Origin: a virus
DNA: 21,614 bases
Virus record (IMG/VR): IMGVR_UViG_3300038701_001310
Span: 1 to 21,614 of that record
Direction: 5' to 3' (one strand)
Shown here: positions 7,142 to 16,804 of the stretch, in pieces
Layout of the letters: the number at the start of each line of letters is the position of its first letter
Position numbering within the stretch: the first letter of the stretch is position 1
Translations under genes and position numbers: made by a program
Notes under the pieces: generated by a model
Databases searched by the model: none
The model's input: the letters and a program-made list of their open reading frames with translations, nothing else
Told to the model about the DNA's origin: nothing

Positions 7142-10100
7142 TATCACTCAGTGATCTGGAAACTAAAATCGGGGAAGCTGACGAAAACCTTGATCGTCTG
7201 AATGATGCGGTCAACGGAGCATCTGGTAACTTCACAGATAGTTCCGGTAATCCGGTTGCGAATCTGAACAAGAGATTGGAAGATGTTGGGTATCTTACGC
7301 CAGTTGATTTTGCCAGCGGTCTGAACGTCACTGACGCGTCTTTCACCGTCATCTACAATGAAGAGACGTACAACGCCAATCCGGCGAGTATTCCGTTCAT
7401 CACAACCGCCACATTTGATCCTAGTCAATGGGTGAGACCGGTAATCATCGAAGAAGCTGAAGCGGCTCGTGATGCTGCACAGGCTTCGGAGACGGCAGCT
7501 TCCGGGCATGAGACTGCCTCTGCCTCGAACGCCACCATTGCTTCTAATGCAGCTACAGTCGCCTCCGAAGCCGCTGGTTTTGATGAGGTTGAGGCTACTA
7601 AAGCCGCAGGTGACGCTGCCGCTTCCGGCTATGCTGATGGCGCTCTTGTTCTCATCATTACTGATGAAACGAGGGGCAACGCCTCAACAATCTATCGTGA
7701 AGATACCGATGCGCTGGTCTTTGTGCGATACTGGACAAGAGAGCGTATCCTTTACGTTGATTCAGTGAACGGTCTCGACACAAACGATGCTCTGACACCA
7801 AGCACCGCCGTACTTACCCTGAGTAAAGCGGTATCACTCATGAGAGACGGTGAGGTGTTGCGTCTGGTTGGCGGGTCCGGTTGGCGTGAGAAGTTGGACG
7901 TGTCGTCGCTGGAGGGTTGCGTCATTGAATGTACAGGAGGTGGAGCGAAACCTTGGATTTCGGCGCGTGATGTACAGTCTTCCTTTACGCAGGTTGGGTC
8001 AACTAGTGTTTACAAGTTTGATGTGACCTACCCGGCTGTAGATCCGCAAAGGGGTTATCCGGCAATCTTCGAAGACGGAGTGAGACTGGAAGAATATCTT
8101 GATACTGACTTGACGGCTACCGATGAGACGACCATCGGGGCTGAGTTACCAGCCGGTGCCTTTTTCTTTGCGGGTCCGGGTGATTACGATGCTGGTTGGT
8201 CCGCTGGCACAAAGACTTATTATGTCCGAGCGTCCGATAGCGGAAACCCGGCATCCAACGGTAAAACGTATGAGTTCCCCAACCGTGACTATGCTTTTGA
8301 GCCGGGCGCAAATCTTCTTCGGGACTTTAATTATGTCTACGGACTTTCTCACAATGGTTTGCCGAAGGGTCCGGCGAGTGGGCCTGCCGCTGAGTTAGTA
8401 AATCTTATGGGGTTTGACCCTGCCCGGCATGGTACGTTGCTGACTAATGCAGTTCTCACTGGGTGTTCCGTGGTCGGGCACAACCCCTTGAGGGGTGGTG
8501 GCAGTTTCCACTCTAACCCCGAAGCTCTTGCTCAAAATATCACTTGGCGTAACCTCAAGGCGATTGGTGGTCCACGTACAGCCTTAAATGCGGGACGACA
8601 AGCACATGGTTTTTATACTCACGGTGGCTTTGGTGGTCCTTCGATACGTGAGAAAACAACACTGATCGATTGCTACGGCGAAGGTGTTGCGAACCTGACT
8701 GAGTTTACAGATACAGACGAACTTGTTTGCATACGACTGAAGGGTAGAGATTGCGCAAGTTTGAACGGTGAGGACTCCGCCGACATTCAGACTTACTATG
8801 CTTTGGACTTCATCGGTGGCCTAGGGGTTGATGCGGTTTCTAGGCCAATTCTTTCGGCACCGGCCACTACGCACAAGTTTTTGGCGGGATCTTATGTTGA
8901 CGTGTTTGCGCAGCAACTTGTTTTTGGTAACACAGGCATCGGCAAAATCATTGCAGAAGACAGTACATTGATCATGAGACCGGCGGCAAAAGCTGGTAAC
9001 GAAGCGTATTTCTTTATTGCGAATGGGTCAACGGACATCGGTGAGATTGACATCAAGCGGTGTGTGCTGATTTGCGCCGGAGCAAAAGGCCTGGACGATT
9101 TTGTTCGTTGTGGTGTACTGACGACAATCAACGTTGACGAAACGTTGATCATTGGGAACCACAACGAAGATCCCGTTCTTCGCATTACTGGTGGCGATGT
9201 TGGTTTGAGTACAAGAAACGGCGCAGGCAACAGAGTTCTTCAGATCAGTGAAACCCGAGCCATTCAGCGAGCATCGGACGGCAAGTTGTCTATCAAACGA
9301 GGGGCTTACGAACCGGGTGCTGATATATACTTCGGTGCGGCATCTTCCCCGGGTGCCACACAACCTAGAACTAGCATCTTAGTCGGTGATAAAATCGCAC
9401 AACAGAACGCGTCGGTATCACCTAACGATAGTGCTTTTAGATTGGTGTACACACCAACCGAAATTCTTCGTGCTGTTGCATTTTGCGCCGACACAACAAC
9501 ATCAGACAGCAGGTTCATTGCTGTAGGTGACAATGGACTCATTCTGAGATCAACCAACAACGATGGGGACGATTGGGAGGTTGTCGGTGCCGGGATTACT
9601 TCTGAAGACTTGTTGGCGGTACATTCCGCCGGTGCTGTTGATACTGGCGAGGTCGTTGCTGTTGGCACTAACGGCGCGGTTCTGTTGTCTACTGACTATG
9701 GCGCAACTTGGGCTACAGCCACTACACCCGGTACCACAAGAACGATGAGAGGTGTTGCGTCTGACGGAACGAGCTGGTTAGCGTGCGGAGACGAAGGCCG
9801 GGTCATCACATCATCAGACGGTGACGTTTGGGCAGAGACGACACAGGATTCTGACGTAAATTATTACGCAGCGTTCTATAGCACCCTTCTTTCGACATGG
9901 ATGATCGGTGGTGATGAGAACTCGACGGCAGATGCGGAACTTCGTACAAGCACTGATTTGTCAACTTGGACACAAAGGGCTGTAGGTACCAGAAATCGCA
10001 TTGTTGCTTTCGGTGAGAATGATACACTCGACACTCTGTTGATTGCTTTCTATCAAATTGAGCAAGATGACGCCACATTCGCTTATTCTGATGATGGTGC

Positions 10101-10338
10101 GACTTGGACAATCAGTGAGGAAACGGTACCGTTTCAAGTTAATGATCTAGCTCATGGTGGTGAAGGAAACCAATATATACGACAAGGGTATATTGCCGCT
10201 GGTGAAAGTCAGTATGTAGGCATCAGTCAGGCTGGTACAGGACCGTGGGCGTTGAAAGAGACCTTGAACCCTGAGACAATCGGCCAGATGGTCAACCCGA
10301 CATACGATGCTGCGTTTGCGGAGAATACTCACCTATGA
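7135..10338 (+). CDS. Tailspike/tail fibre: coiled N-terminus, beta-helix, Asp-box propeller
   Basis: About 1067 residues. The ATG at 7135 is preferred because GGAGA (7125-7129) sits six bases upstream; the in-frame ATG at 7123 has no good site. The N-terminal part has an Ala/Ser-rich trimeric coiled segment (EAEAARDAAQASETAASG, about 105-150). From about residue 204, ILYVDSVNGLDTNDALTPST opens a right-handed beta-helix like those of polysaccharide-binding or -degrading tailspikes, running to about 720. From about 775 there are Asp-box repeats of a beta-propeller: STNNDGDDW, STDYGATW, SSDGDVW, STDLSTW and SDDGATW at roughly 40-50 residue spacing. It probably recognises, and perhaps cleaves, surface glycans. 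Insertion between the DUF2460 and DUF2163 genes is unlike the GTA order. It ends by ATGA overlap with the next gene. Confidence 0.85.
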   Translation: MVISLSDLETKIGEADENLDRLNDAVNGASGNFTDSSGNPVANLNKRLEDVGYLTPVDFASGLNVTDASFTVIYNEETYNANPASIPFITTATFDPSQWVRPVIIEEAEAARDAAQASETAASGHETASASNATIASNAATVASEAAGFDEVEATKAAGDAAASGYADGALVLIITDETRGNASTIYREDTDALVFVRYWTRERILYVDSVNGLDTNDALTPSTAVLTLSKAVSLMRDGEVLRLVGGSGWREKLDVSSLEGCVIECTGGGAKPWISARDVQSSFTQVGSTSVYKFDVTYPAVDPQRGYPAIFEDGVRLEEYLDTDLTATDETTIGAELPAGAFFFAGPGDYDAGWSAGTKTYYVRASDSGNPASNGKTYEFPNRDYAFEPGANLLRDFNYVYGLSHNGLPKGPASGPAAELVNLMGFDPARHGTLLTNAVLTGCSVVGHNPLRGGGSFHSNPEALAQNITWRNLKAIGGPRTALNAGRQAHGFYTHGGFGGPSIREKTTLIDCYGEGVANLTEFTDTDELVCIRLKGRDCASLNGEDSADIQTYYALDFIGGLGVDAVSRPILSAPATTHKFLAGSYVDVFAQQLVFGNTGIGKIIAEDSTLIMRPAAKAGNEAYFFIANGSTDIGEIDIKRCVLICAGAKGLDDFVRCGVLTTINVDETLIIGNHNEDPVLRITGGDVGLSTRNGAGNRVLQISETRAIQRASDGKLSIKRGAYEPGADIYFGAASSPGATQPRTSILVGDKIAQQNASVSPNDSAFRLVYTPTEILRAVAFCADTTTSDSRFIAVGDNGLILRSTNNDGDDWEVVGAGITSEDLLAVHSAGAVDTGEVVAVGTNGAVLLSTDYGATWATATTPGTTRTMRGVASDGTSWLACGDEGRVITSSDGDVWAETTQDSDVNYYAAFYSTLLSTWMIGGDENSTADAELRTSTDLSTWTQRAVGTRNRIVAFGENDTLDTLLIAFYQIEQDDATFAYSDDGATWTISEETVPFQVNDLAHGGEGNQYIRQGYIAAGESQYVGISQAGTGPWALKETLNPETIGQMVNPTYDAAFAENTHL

Positions 10339-11240
10339 CTGTAAATCAGCAATTACTTGACCATCTGTCTACGGGTTGTACCACCACTTGTTTCGTATGG
10401 GTCATAACCAAGACAGACGGTGTACGCATTGGTTTCACGGATCATGACAATGACATCGAATTTGACGGGGTTACGTGTTTTGCCTCACCCGGCATGAAAT
10501 CAACCAGATACGCAAAGTCATTATCTCTCAACGCAGATGATGTAGAGATTGACGGTGCTATCGATGGCACTGTCATTACTGTCTCGGATCTCAGAAAGGG
10601 ATTGTACGACAACGCGGATGCCAAACTGTATCTGGTCAACTGGTCTGACACCACTCAGTCACATATGATGACATCGGGCAACTTCGGCAATGTGATCGAA
10701 AAAGATGAGGGCAGGTTCAGTACAGAGTTCCTGTCTAAATCCGTTGTCATGTCCCAACCAAAAGGCCGGACATTTCAAAGAACCTGTCAATGGAAGCTGG
10801 GTGATTCAAAATGCGGTGTGGATCTCGACACTTCCGCCTTCAAGCTGGAATCAACGGTCACCTCTGTTACGGGTACTGATTTCACGATCTTTGGCGCTTC
10901 GGCCTTCGAAGACGGTTGGTTTGATCTAGGTAAACTGACCGTAGACGGAAATCTTGTAATGGACATACGAGAACATAAGGGTGATATCATATCCACTTGG
11001 CGGCAACCCCCCGTCGCTATTTCAGCCTCAGCCCCCGTGATCATCCTCGCAGGTTGCAAACAGTCTATCGCAGTGTGCTCTGGTAAATTTGATAATGCCT
11101 TACGTTTCGGCGGCTTCCCATATGTACCCGGGACAGATCGTCTCGTTTCTTATCCGATCAGGGGTCAAGAACCACATGACGGCGGGTCTTTGATTAACGA
11201 GGGTACGGCTTTGTCTATCTCTGGTCAGGGCACAAACTGA
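10335..11240 (+). CDS. Baseplate hub protein, DUF2163 / BR0599-like (GTA gp13-like), likely iron-sulfur
   Basis: A 301-residue protein. The N-terminal half has DUF2163 features (CFVWVITKTDGVRIGFTDHD, FASPGMKSTRYAKSLSLNADDVEIDGAI). The C-terminal part has RTCQWKLGDSKCGVDL and GCKQSIAVCSGKFDNALRFGGFPYVPG. Cys151 and Cys160 (C-X8-C) and Cys241 and Cys248 (C-X6-C) match the spacing I recall for the 4Fe-4S ligands of lambda gpL, a related tail tip protein; here about 80 residues separate the pairs. The protein links the distal tail ring to the large hub protein. It starts by ATGA overlap and ends by TGATG overlap with the peptidase gene. Confidence 0.88.
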   Translation: MTVNQQLLDHLSTGCTTTCFVWVITKTDGVRIGFTDHDNDIEFDGVTCFASPGMKSTRYAKSLSLNADDVEIDGAIDGTVITVSDLRKGLYDNADAKLYLVNWSDTTQSHMMTSGNFGNVIEKDEGRFSTEFLSKSVVMSQPKGRTFQRTCQWKLGDSKCGVDLDTSAFKLESTVTSVTGTDFTIFGASAFEDGWFDLGKLTVDGNLVMDIREHKGDIISTWRQPPVAISASAPVIILAGCKQSIAVCSGKFDNALRFGGFPYVPGTDRLVSYPIRGQEPHDGGSLINEGTALSISGQGTN

Positions 11241-11671
11241 TGTCAGATGTTTCGGCCATAGCTAGGAAATGGATCGGTACCCCATATAAACATCAGCACG
11301 CTACGTTTCAGCGAGGTTGTGATTGTCTAGGTTTGGTCAGAGGTGTGTATAAAGATATTTTCGGTCAAGAACCAGAGATTCCACCACCTTATAGTCCAAC
11401 ATGGCGTGAGACCGGTAAAAAAGAGTTCATGTTAGATGCTGCCAGAAAACATCTGGTTGAGACTGATGAGATAAAACCGGGCGTGGTGCTGATGTTTCGC
11501 ATGGCCCCAAATGTCATCGTGAAGCATTGTGGAATAATGGTCACACATGATCGAATGGTGCACGCATACGCACGTTCTAGAAAAGTAATAGAGCATCCTT
11601 TGGTTGCTTATTGGAAAAACAAGATAGCAGGGCGGTTTGAATTTCCGTTGGTGAATCATGTCGGGGACTGA
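11240..11671 (+). CDS. NlpC/P60 cell wall peptidase of the tail tip (GTA gp14-like)
   Basis: A 143-residue cysteine peptidase expected to open peptidoglycan for DNA entry. Cys29 in RGCDCLGLVRGVY is the nucleophile in the family's D-C-x-G context; His96 in VIVKHCGIMV is the likely general base and His108 in RMVHAY the third polar residue. There is no signal peptide, as fits a virion component assembled into the tail tip. It lies between the two hub genes, the conserved GTA order, and overlaps the next gene by 14 bases. Confidence 0.9.
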   Translation: MSDVSAIARKWIGTPYKHQHATFQRGCDCLGLVRGVYKDIFGQEPEIPPPYSPTWRETGKKEFMLDAARKHLVETDEIKPGVVLMFRMAPNVIVKHCGIMVTHDRMVHAYARSRKVIEHPLVAYWKNKIAGRFEFPLVNHVGD

Positions 11672-14600
11672 AGGTTTTTGGGTAAATCTGGCAATTAACG
11701 CCAGTATATCAGCGTCACTGACATTGCTTCAGCGTGCCTTGACGCCCGACACCGTTTTGAGACGCGAGGGTCAACGTCTAGGTGAAACACAAGTCTTGGG
11801 GTCAAACGAGGCCGCTGTTATCCCACGGCTGTACGGATCTCATCGTATTGGTGGTCAGATGATATGGGCGACACGGTTTAATGAAACCATCGTCAAAGAA
11901 GAAGTGAATGTTGGTGGCAAAGGTGGGCCACGGACTACCGCTGAAACTACAGAATACCTCTATGACGTTTCGTTTGCTATCGGACTGTGTGAGGCTGATG
12001 GTGAAGTAAAACTTGGACGCATATGGGCTGATGGCAAACCGATGGATCTGAGGGGGGTGACCTACAGGTTCTATGACGGATCTCAAGTTTTAGCAGATCC
12101 GAAGATTGAATCTATCGAGGGTGAAGATCTGACACCGGCTTATACCGGCACATGCTATATTGTTTTTGAATCTCTGCCACTGAAGAACTATGGTAACAGG
12201 GTGCCGCAAATCACCGTTGAGGTCATCAGAAGGCTTACTACTGCGCCAGACACCGACATGGAAGTTGCTCTGCAATCGGTGAACTTCATACCCGGCACAG
12301 GTGAGATGGTTTATGCTACGCGTACCTATTTTTCTGAGAATGGGGAAGGTGACGCGATAGCGGAAAATCAGAACAGCTCGTCGGCCAGATCTGATATGAC
12401 AACCTCCATCGAGCAACTGAGGGAAAGACTGCCGAACGTCGATAGTGTGTCACTGGTTGTTTCTTGGTTTGGTAGTTCACTGGATGCTACAACGTGTACG
12501 GTCAAGCCGAAGGTCGATAGTTCCACCAAAGTGTTCTCACCACAGGACTGGACAGTATCAGGGGTACGAAGGGCTGATGCTGACGTAGTGTCTTCCTATG
12601 AAGGCTCACCGGCTTTTGGTGGCACACCTTCGGACATCTCGATAAGAGAGGCTATTGAAAGGTTCAAGGTCAACAACTGGAGAGTTGTATTCTATCCGTT
12701 CCTGCTGATGGATTTTGATGGTTACCCGTGGCGTGGTGAACTTGTCGGCGACCCGTCTAATTTTCTGGGTACTGCACAACCTTCTGATTTCTCACCTTGG
12801 GTTTCAGAGATAATGGACTACACTGGTCCAGATGAGTTTACTTGGCGTCGAATGATACTGAGTTACGCAAACTTGGTCAGTGATTTATTCGAGGCTGGTG
12901 ACGTGTTCCTCATCGGCAGTGAGATGAGAGGTTTGACCGAGACCAGCACGGCTTGGGCAACTGCAATGAACCAGTTGATCACTGATGTTAAATCGATGTT
13001 GCCCGCTGGCGTTCTTGTTTCCTATGCGTCTGACTGGTCAGAGTACGATCATGACAACCTCTCTACGTTTTGGCCGAACGCTGACTTTGTAGGCATAGAT
13101 TACTACATGCCGCTTACGGACTGGCGAACAAGTGATGATGAGAATTACACGCTAGATCACTTCAAATCAGGCATCGTCAGCGGTGAGTATTGGGATTATT
13201 TCTACGCCTCAGAACAGGATCGTACGGATAATGTTCGCACACCGATAACCCAATCACAGTTTCAGCAAAAGAATATCAGATATTGGAGAGACAACAACCA
13301 GCCGGGAAAAGAGATCTGGTTTACCGAATTTGGATGCGGGGCCATTGATAAGGGCGGGAACCAGCCGAACGTGTTCTTCGACCCCAAGTCCACAAGCTCT
13401 GGAACCCCTTGGTTCTCTGACGGTAGCCGAAATGATGCTGTACAAAGACTTTATATCGAAGCAATGTTGGCTTATTGGGAAGAAGACGGTCTAGTTGATC
13501 CACGAAATATGTTCGTGTGGACTTGGGACGCCAGACCTTACCCAACATTCCCGTACAAAGCTATAAATCTGTGGGGCGATTCAGAACGTTGGTCTACGGG
13601 TCATTGGATCAACGGGCGGCTTGACGTATTCAAACTGTCAGACGTTGTGACGGAACTTGCGAAGGAGGCGGGTTACGCTGAAGAAAACATAAACGTTGCG
13701 GATCTGAAAAACAATACAACTCTTATCCAAGGTATGTTGGTTACAGGTGTCACTGCGTATAGAGACACAATCCTCAATCTGATGAATTGTTTCTTGTTTG
13801 ATGTATATGAAGACGGCGAAGATCTCATATTCGTCAGACGGGTCAACCCGGAGAGTTTTGATCTGACCGTAGACGACATGATATACAAGAACGAGGGTGA
13901 GACCTATAGTATCGCAAGAACGCGCGAGACGGATCTCCCTGACCGTACCAAGATAACCTATATCGACCCCAACCGTGACTATAACGAAGCTGCCGTGGAT
14001 GGTCACACAGTCACCGGCACCTCTGATCGTGTCATGCAGTTTGATGCACTGGCGCTTATCTCTAATTCATACGCAAGGGGTCTTGCTGACGTTCTCACGC
14101 AGGAGTCGTGGATCGGCAGGGATCATTTAAGATTTACCTTACCGTTCGCCAATTCTGAGACAGGTGACGTATTCTTCGGCATAGAGCCGGGACATGAATT
14201 TGAGATATTCGACAGAACGTTCCGTGTGAACCACATAAGTGTAAGTTCTACCGATATTGAAATTGATGCCAAAGGTTTTGAATCCTCAATCTACGAACTG
14301 GTTGCGCACACCCTTGAGACCGCCAGTGTGGAAGGCACAGCTTCCTTTGGATCGTCCCTGCTTGAGTTTGCGGAATTGCCGTTGTTTGTTGAGACGGACC
14401 CAAACCACTGGTCACCGAGGATTTATGCAAGACAGAACCCGTGGCCGGGCAAGGTCGATATCTACAGAGACGACGGTTCCGGCGGATATAACCTGAATAC
14501 ATCTCTGCCACTACCCGCACAGATTGGCGTACTGACTGAAGATTTCCCTTCCGGTAAACTATGGGTTTGGGATGATGACAGCGAGCTTGTTGTTAGAATG

Positions 14601-16034
14601 TTCAACAACAGCGCAAACCTGTCATCGATGAGCGACCTTTCGGTTTTGAACGGTGCCAATGCTGTTGCTGTTCTCACACCTTCAGGTGAATGGGAAGTTC
14701 TTCAGTATGCCAACGCAACCTTAAATTCTGACGGTACTTATACGTTGACGCGACTGTTGAGGGGGCAACTCGGGACAGAACCTTATATGGGAGATCCGAC
14801 ACCTTCCGGGTCACGTTTCATCATATATGACACGGAATCGTTTGGTGTAATACAGAGTACGATAGATTCCTTGGGAGTTCCGCAGAATTTACGATACGGA
14901 CCCGGCACGTTTGAAGTTTCTGACGAAAGATACAAGGACGTGACGGTGACACCACAGGGTGTTGCGTACAGACCATATGCACCAGTTTCTCTGAAGGTTG
15001 AACAATCTGGTTCAGACTTAGTTCTCTCTTGGATACGACGAACACGATTTGGTGGCGATAGCTGGACGGTTCTGGAAGTTCCGTTGAGTGAGGAAACGGA
15101 AAGCTATTCTGTAGACATACTTGACGACAATGGTGATGTTATCCGAACATTAACCTCAACCACTCCCACACTAACTTATGGTTCCACAGATATTGTTTCT
15201 GACTTTGGCGGATCTAGAACGTCAGTGGAGTTTAACGTCTATCAGATAAGCAACGTGTTCGGTCGAGGATCTGCCGGTGAGTTCCGGTTTGACGCTCTGC
15301 CTGACCCCGAACCGGAGCCGGAACCAGAAGACACCCCCACTGAGGTAATTCTAGATGAGACGCCCACTGCGTTTTATGTAGTGAATGACCTAACCTCACT
15401 GTCAATCAATACAGACGGTACGGGTGGTCAACCTTCTATCGGAGATCTTGTTGGTCGAGTAGACGATCTCAGCGGCAACGGGTATCACCTTGTTGCACAA
15501 TCGGATGCCGCAAGGGGAACGCTACAGCAAGATAGTGACGGCAGTTACTACATTCAGTCTGATGGTAGCACCACCTTCTACAAGCCTGCTATCACACTCG
15601 CACTTTCATCGACCTTCAGTCACGTAGGTGTCTGGAAAGATGACGGTAGTAACAATCGCAGACCTTATACACCATCCTTTAACTATCAGAACGCACTTCG
15701 TGCCTACTCTGATGGTTACAGAACATACGACGATGACGGAAGTTCAATAGTTGAAGTCGCGTCTGGTGACCCTCAGACAAAGCACGTACTTGCTGAAGTC
15801 AGGGGTAGTAATAGCAATCTCACCGCGTATATCGATGGTACTGGGGGAATGACTATAGACCCCTATGACATGGGAGCTACTGAAGGTCTGGCGATATTCT
15901 CTCAGAGAAATGACATCGCGGCCTCGGGTATCCAAGGTAGATTCTATTCTGGAGCATGGTGGCAAGCCCGTGCACTATCGGGTATAGTCAGAGGCCAGAT
16001 GGAAGTACAATTCACAGCACTCAACGGAGTATGA
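11658..16034 (+). CDS. Giant hub protein with GTA TIM barrel and lectin-like C-terminus (GTA gp15-like)
   Basis: A 1458-residue protein. Residues 1-250 are the hub region with a hydrophobic start. Residues about 255-665 are a glycoside-hydrolase-like GTA TIM barrel: Glu422 in FLIGSEMRGLTET and Glu557 in WFTEFGCGAIDKG are placed as catalytic acid and nucleophile, followed by NQPNVFFDPKS. Residues about 740-900 match the phage tail_3 region (LRFTLPFANSETGDVFFG). About 1105-1212 is a fibronectin III-like domain, then a Pro/Glu linker (PDPEPEPEPED, near 1215) leads to a 230-residue ending with LSGNGYHLVAQ and a jelly-roll (LamG-like) look. It likely forms the tail tip trimer, contacts the host and may act on envelope sugars. 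The added lectin-like end seems phage specific. Confidence 0.9.
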   Translation: MSGTEGFWVNLAINASISASLTLLQRALTPDTVLRREGQRLGETQVLGSNEAAVIPRLYGSHRIGGQMIWATRFNETIVKEEVNVGGKGGPRTTAETTEYLYDVSFAIGLCEADGEVKLGRIWADGKPMDLRGVTYRFYDGSQVLADPKIESIEGEDLTPAYTGTCYIVFESLPLKNYGNRVPQITVEVIRRLTTAPDTDMEVALQSVNFIPGTGEMVYATRTYFSENGEGDAIAENQNSSSARSDMTTSIEQLRERLPNVDSVSLVVSWFGSSLDATTCTVKPKVDSSTKVFSPQDWTVSGVRRADADVVSSYEGSPAFGGTPSDISIREAIERFKVNNWRVVFYPFLLMDFDGYPWRGELVGDPSNFLGTAQPSDFSPWVSEIMDYTGPDEFTWRRMILSYANLVSDLFEAGDVFLIGSEMRGLTETSTAWATAMNQLITDVKSMLPAGVLVSYASDWSEYDHDNLSTFWPNADFVGIDYYMPLTDWRTSDDENYTLDHFKSGIVSGEYWDYFYASEQDRTDNVRTPITQSQFQQKNIRYWRDNNQPGKEIWFTEFGCGAIDKGGNQPNVFFDPKSTSSGTPWFSDGSRNDAVQRLYIEAMLAYWEEDGLVDPRNMFVWTWDARPYPTFPYKAINLWGDSERWSTGHWINGRLDVFKLSDVVTELAKEAGYAEENINVADLKNNTTLIQGMLVTGVTAYRDTILNLMNCFLFDVYEDGEDLIFVRRVNPESFDLTVDDMIYKNEGETYSIARTRETDLPDRTKITYIDPNRDYNEAAVDGHTVTGTSDRVMQFDALALISNSYARGLADVLTQESWIGRDHLRFTLPFANSETGDVFFGIEPGHEFEIFDRTFRVNHISVSSTDIEIDAKGFESSIYELVAHTLETASVEGTASFGSSLLEFAELPLFVETDPNHWSPRIYARQNPWPGKVDIYRDDGSGGYNLNTSLPLPAQIGVLTEDFPSGKLWVWDDDSELVVRMFNNSANLSSMSDLSVLNGANAVAVLTPSGEWEVLQYANATLNSDGTYTLTRLLRGQLGTEPYMGDPTPSGSRFIIYDTESFGVIQSTIDSLGVPQNLRYGPGTFEVSDERYKDVTVTPQGVAYRPYAPVSLKVEQSGSDLVLSWIRRTRFGGDSWTVLEVPLSEETESYSVDILDDNGDVIRTLTSTTPTLTYGSTDIVSDFGGSRTSVEFNVYQISNVFGRGSAGEFRFDALPDPEPEPEPEDTPTEVILDETPTAFYVVNDLTSLSINTDGTGGQPSIGDLVGRVDDLSGNGYHLVAQSDAARGTLQQDSDGSYYIQSDGSTTFYKPAITLALSSTFSHVGVWKDDGSNNRRPYTPSFNYQNALRAYSDGYRTYDDDGSSIVEVASGDPQTKHVLAEVRGSNSNLTAYIDGTGGMTIDPYDMGATEGLAIFSQRNDIAASGIQGRFYSGAWWQARALSGIVRGQMEVQFTALNGV

Positions 16035-16035
16035 C

Positions 16036-16485
16036 ATGCCAACCGATGTTCTAAAGTTACCACTTATCGCGGCTGATCAGGCACAAAAGCACGTCACCGC
16101 AAATGAAGCCACAGAGGCGCTTGATGACATCATCAGCACTTGGCAACAGTCTAGGTGGACCACGGGTACCATCGCTTCTGATGTTCTTACGCCTCTGTCC
16201 AGTAGCGTTCAGGTGCGGACAGAGGGCGCGGCATCTTCTGACGGCATCACGTCAATAGTTGTGCCTACACAGCCATATGACACAGGAAGTCCGGCGTCGA
16301 AGATAGATGGTGCGGAGATCACCCTGAAAGGCTTCGATGGTGAAACCGTGACCATCACTGCGGGATCTACCATAAAACTAGGCGCGGCCACCCGTGTACT
16401 GTCTAATGAATATGACACGCTAAGGCTGAAGTATCACGAAACCGACGATGTTTGGATTGAGATCGGCTTCACCACGATCAGTTAA
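16036..16485 (+). CDS. DUF2793-type tail protein
   Basis: A 149-residue protein. The opening LKLPLIAADQAQKHVTANEATEALDDI is the DUF2793 signature, found in alphaproteobacterial phage and GTA-like tail clusters next to the TIM-barrel gene. Residues 35-149 are a beta-rich domain. It may decorate or complete a fibre at the tail tip; the exact role is unknown. GGAG at 16026-16029 with six bases to the ATG. It is the last gene of the late operon, and its TAA overlaps the stop of the convergent gene. Confidence 0.85.
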   Translation: MPTDVLKLPLIAADQAQKHVTANEATEALDDIISTWQQSRWTTGTIASDVLTPLSSSVQVRTEGAASSDGITSIVVPTQPYDTGSPASKIDGAEITLKGFDGETVTITAGSTIKLGAATRVLSNEYDTLRLKYHETDDVWIEIGFTTIS

Positions 16486-16802
16486 TCAGGCTCAAGAGCT
16501 ATCTTGAGTGCCTGTAGCAATTCGTAAGTGATCTGAGAGGTGTAGGATTCAGATTTGAACACCGCACCTACCAAACCGTCTGTTATGGCCGCACTTGGAT
16601 CACCGAAGTCTTCCGAACATGCCTGTAAAAGTGACCTAGCGGCAATTTCAATTCTGTCAGATCTCGTGTGCCCGTTTGAATCTGGCCGTTCACAGCTAGG
16701 TGGATCTGGGTCATTTCTGTCCCAACGTTTTCCGCAGTATGAGCAAAAATACTCATCGCCTTCTACCCGGACTGTGGGGTGTTTCTTCTTTTCTAATGTC
16801 AT
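16482..16802 (-). CDS. Small Cys-rich, possibly zinc-binding protein
   Basis: A 106-residue protein. Residues 19-46 hold YFCSYCGKRWDRNDPDPPSC and a later His, a CxxC knuckle with further Cys/His that could bind one zinc ion. The remainder is helical (RIEIAARSLLQACSEDFG, SQITYELLQALKIALEPD). No named family is recognised. GAGGT at 16810-16814 (complement) gives a seven-base spacing to the ATG. It is the last gene of the leftward operon. A regulatory or host-interaction role is plausible but unproven. Confidence 0.7.
   Translation of the reverse strand: MTLEKKKHPTVRVEGDEYFCSYCGKRWDRNDPDPPSCERPDSNGHTRSDRIEIAARSLLQACSEDFGDPSAAITDGLVGAVFKSESYTSQITYELLQALKIALEPD
16488..16513. terminator. Possible hairpin at the convergent operon ends
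   Basis: CTCAAGA (16491-16497) and TCTTGAG (16502-16508) form a perfect 7 bp stem with loop GCTA. AGG/CCT can extend it past a two-base bulge. It lies between the two opposing operons, but neither strand has a U-run after it, so a terminator role is weakly supported. Confidence 0.35.
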
Positions 16803-16804
16803 GA

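Noticed and set aside
8817-8847. 8 bp inverted repeat TGGCCTAG/CTAGGCCA with a 15-base loop in the tailspike gene
   Set aside because: It lies in the middle of a long coding region, has no T-run worth noting, and short inverted repeats of this size occur by chance.
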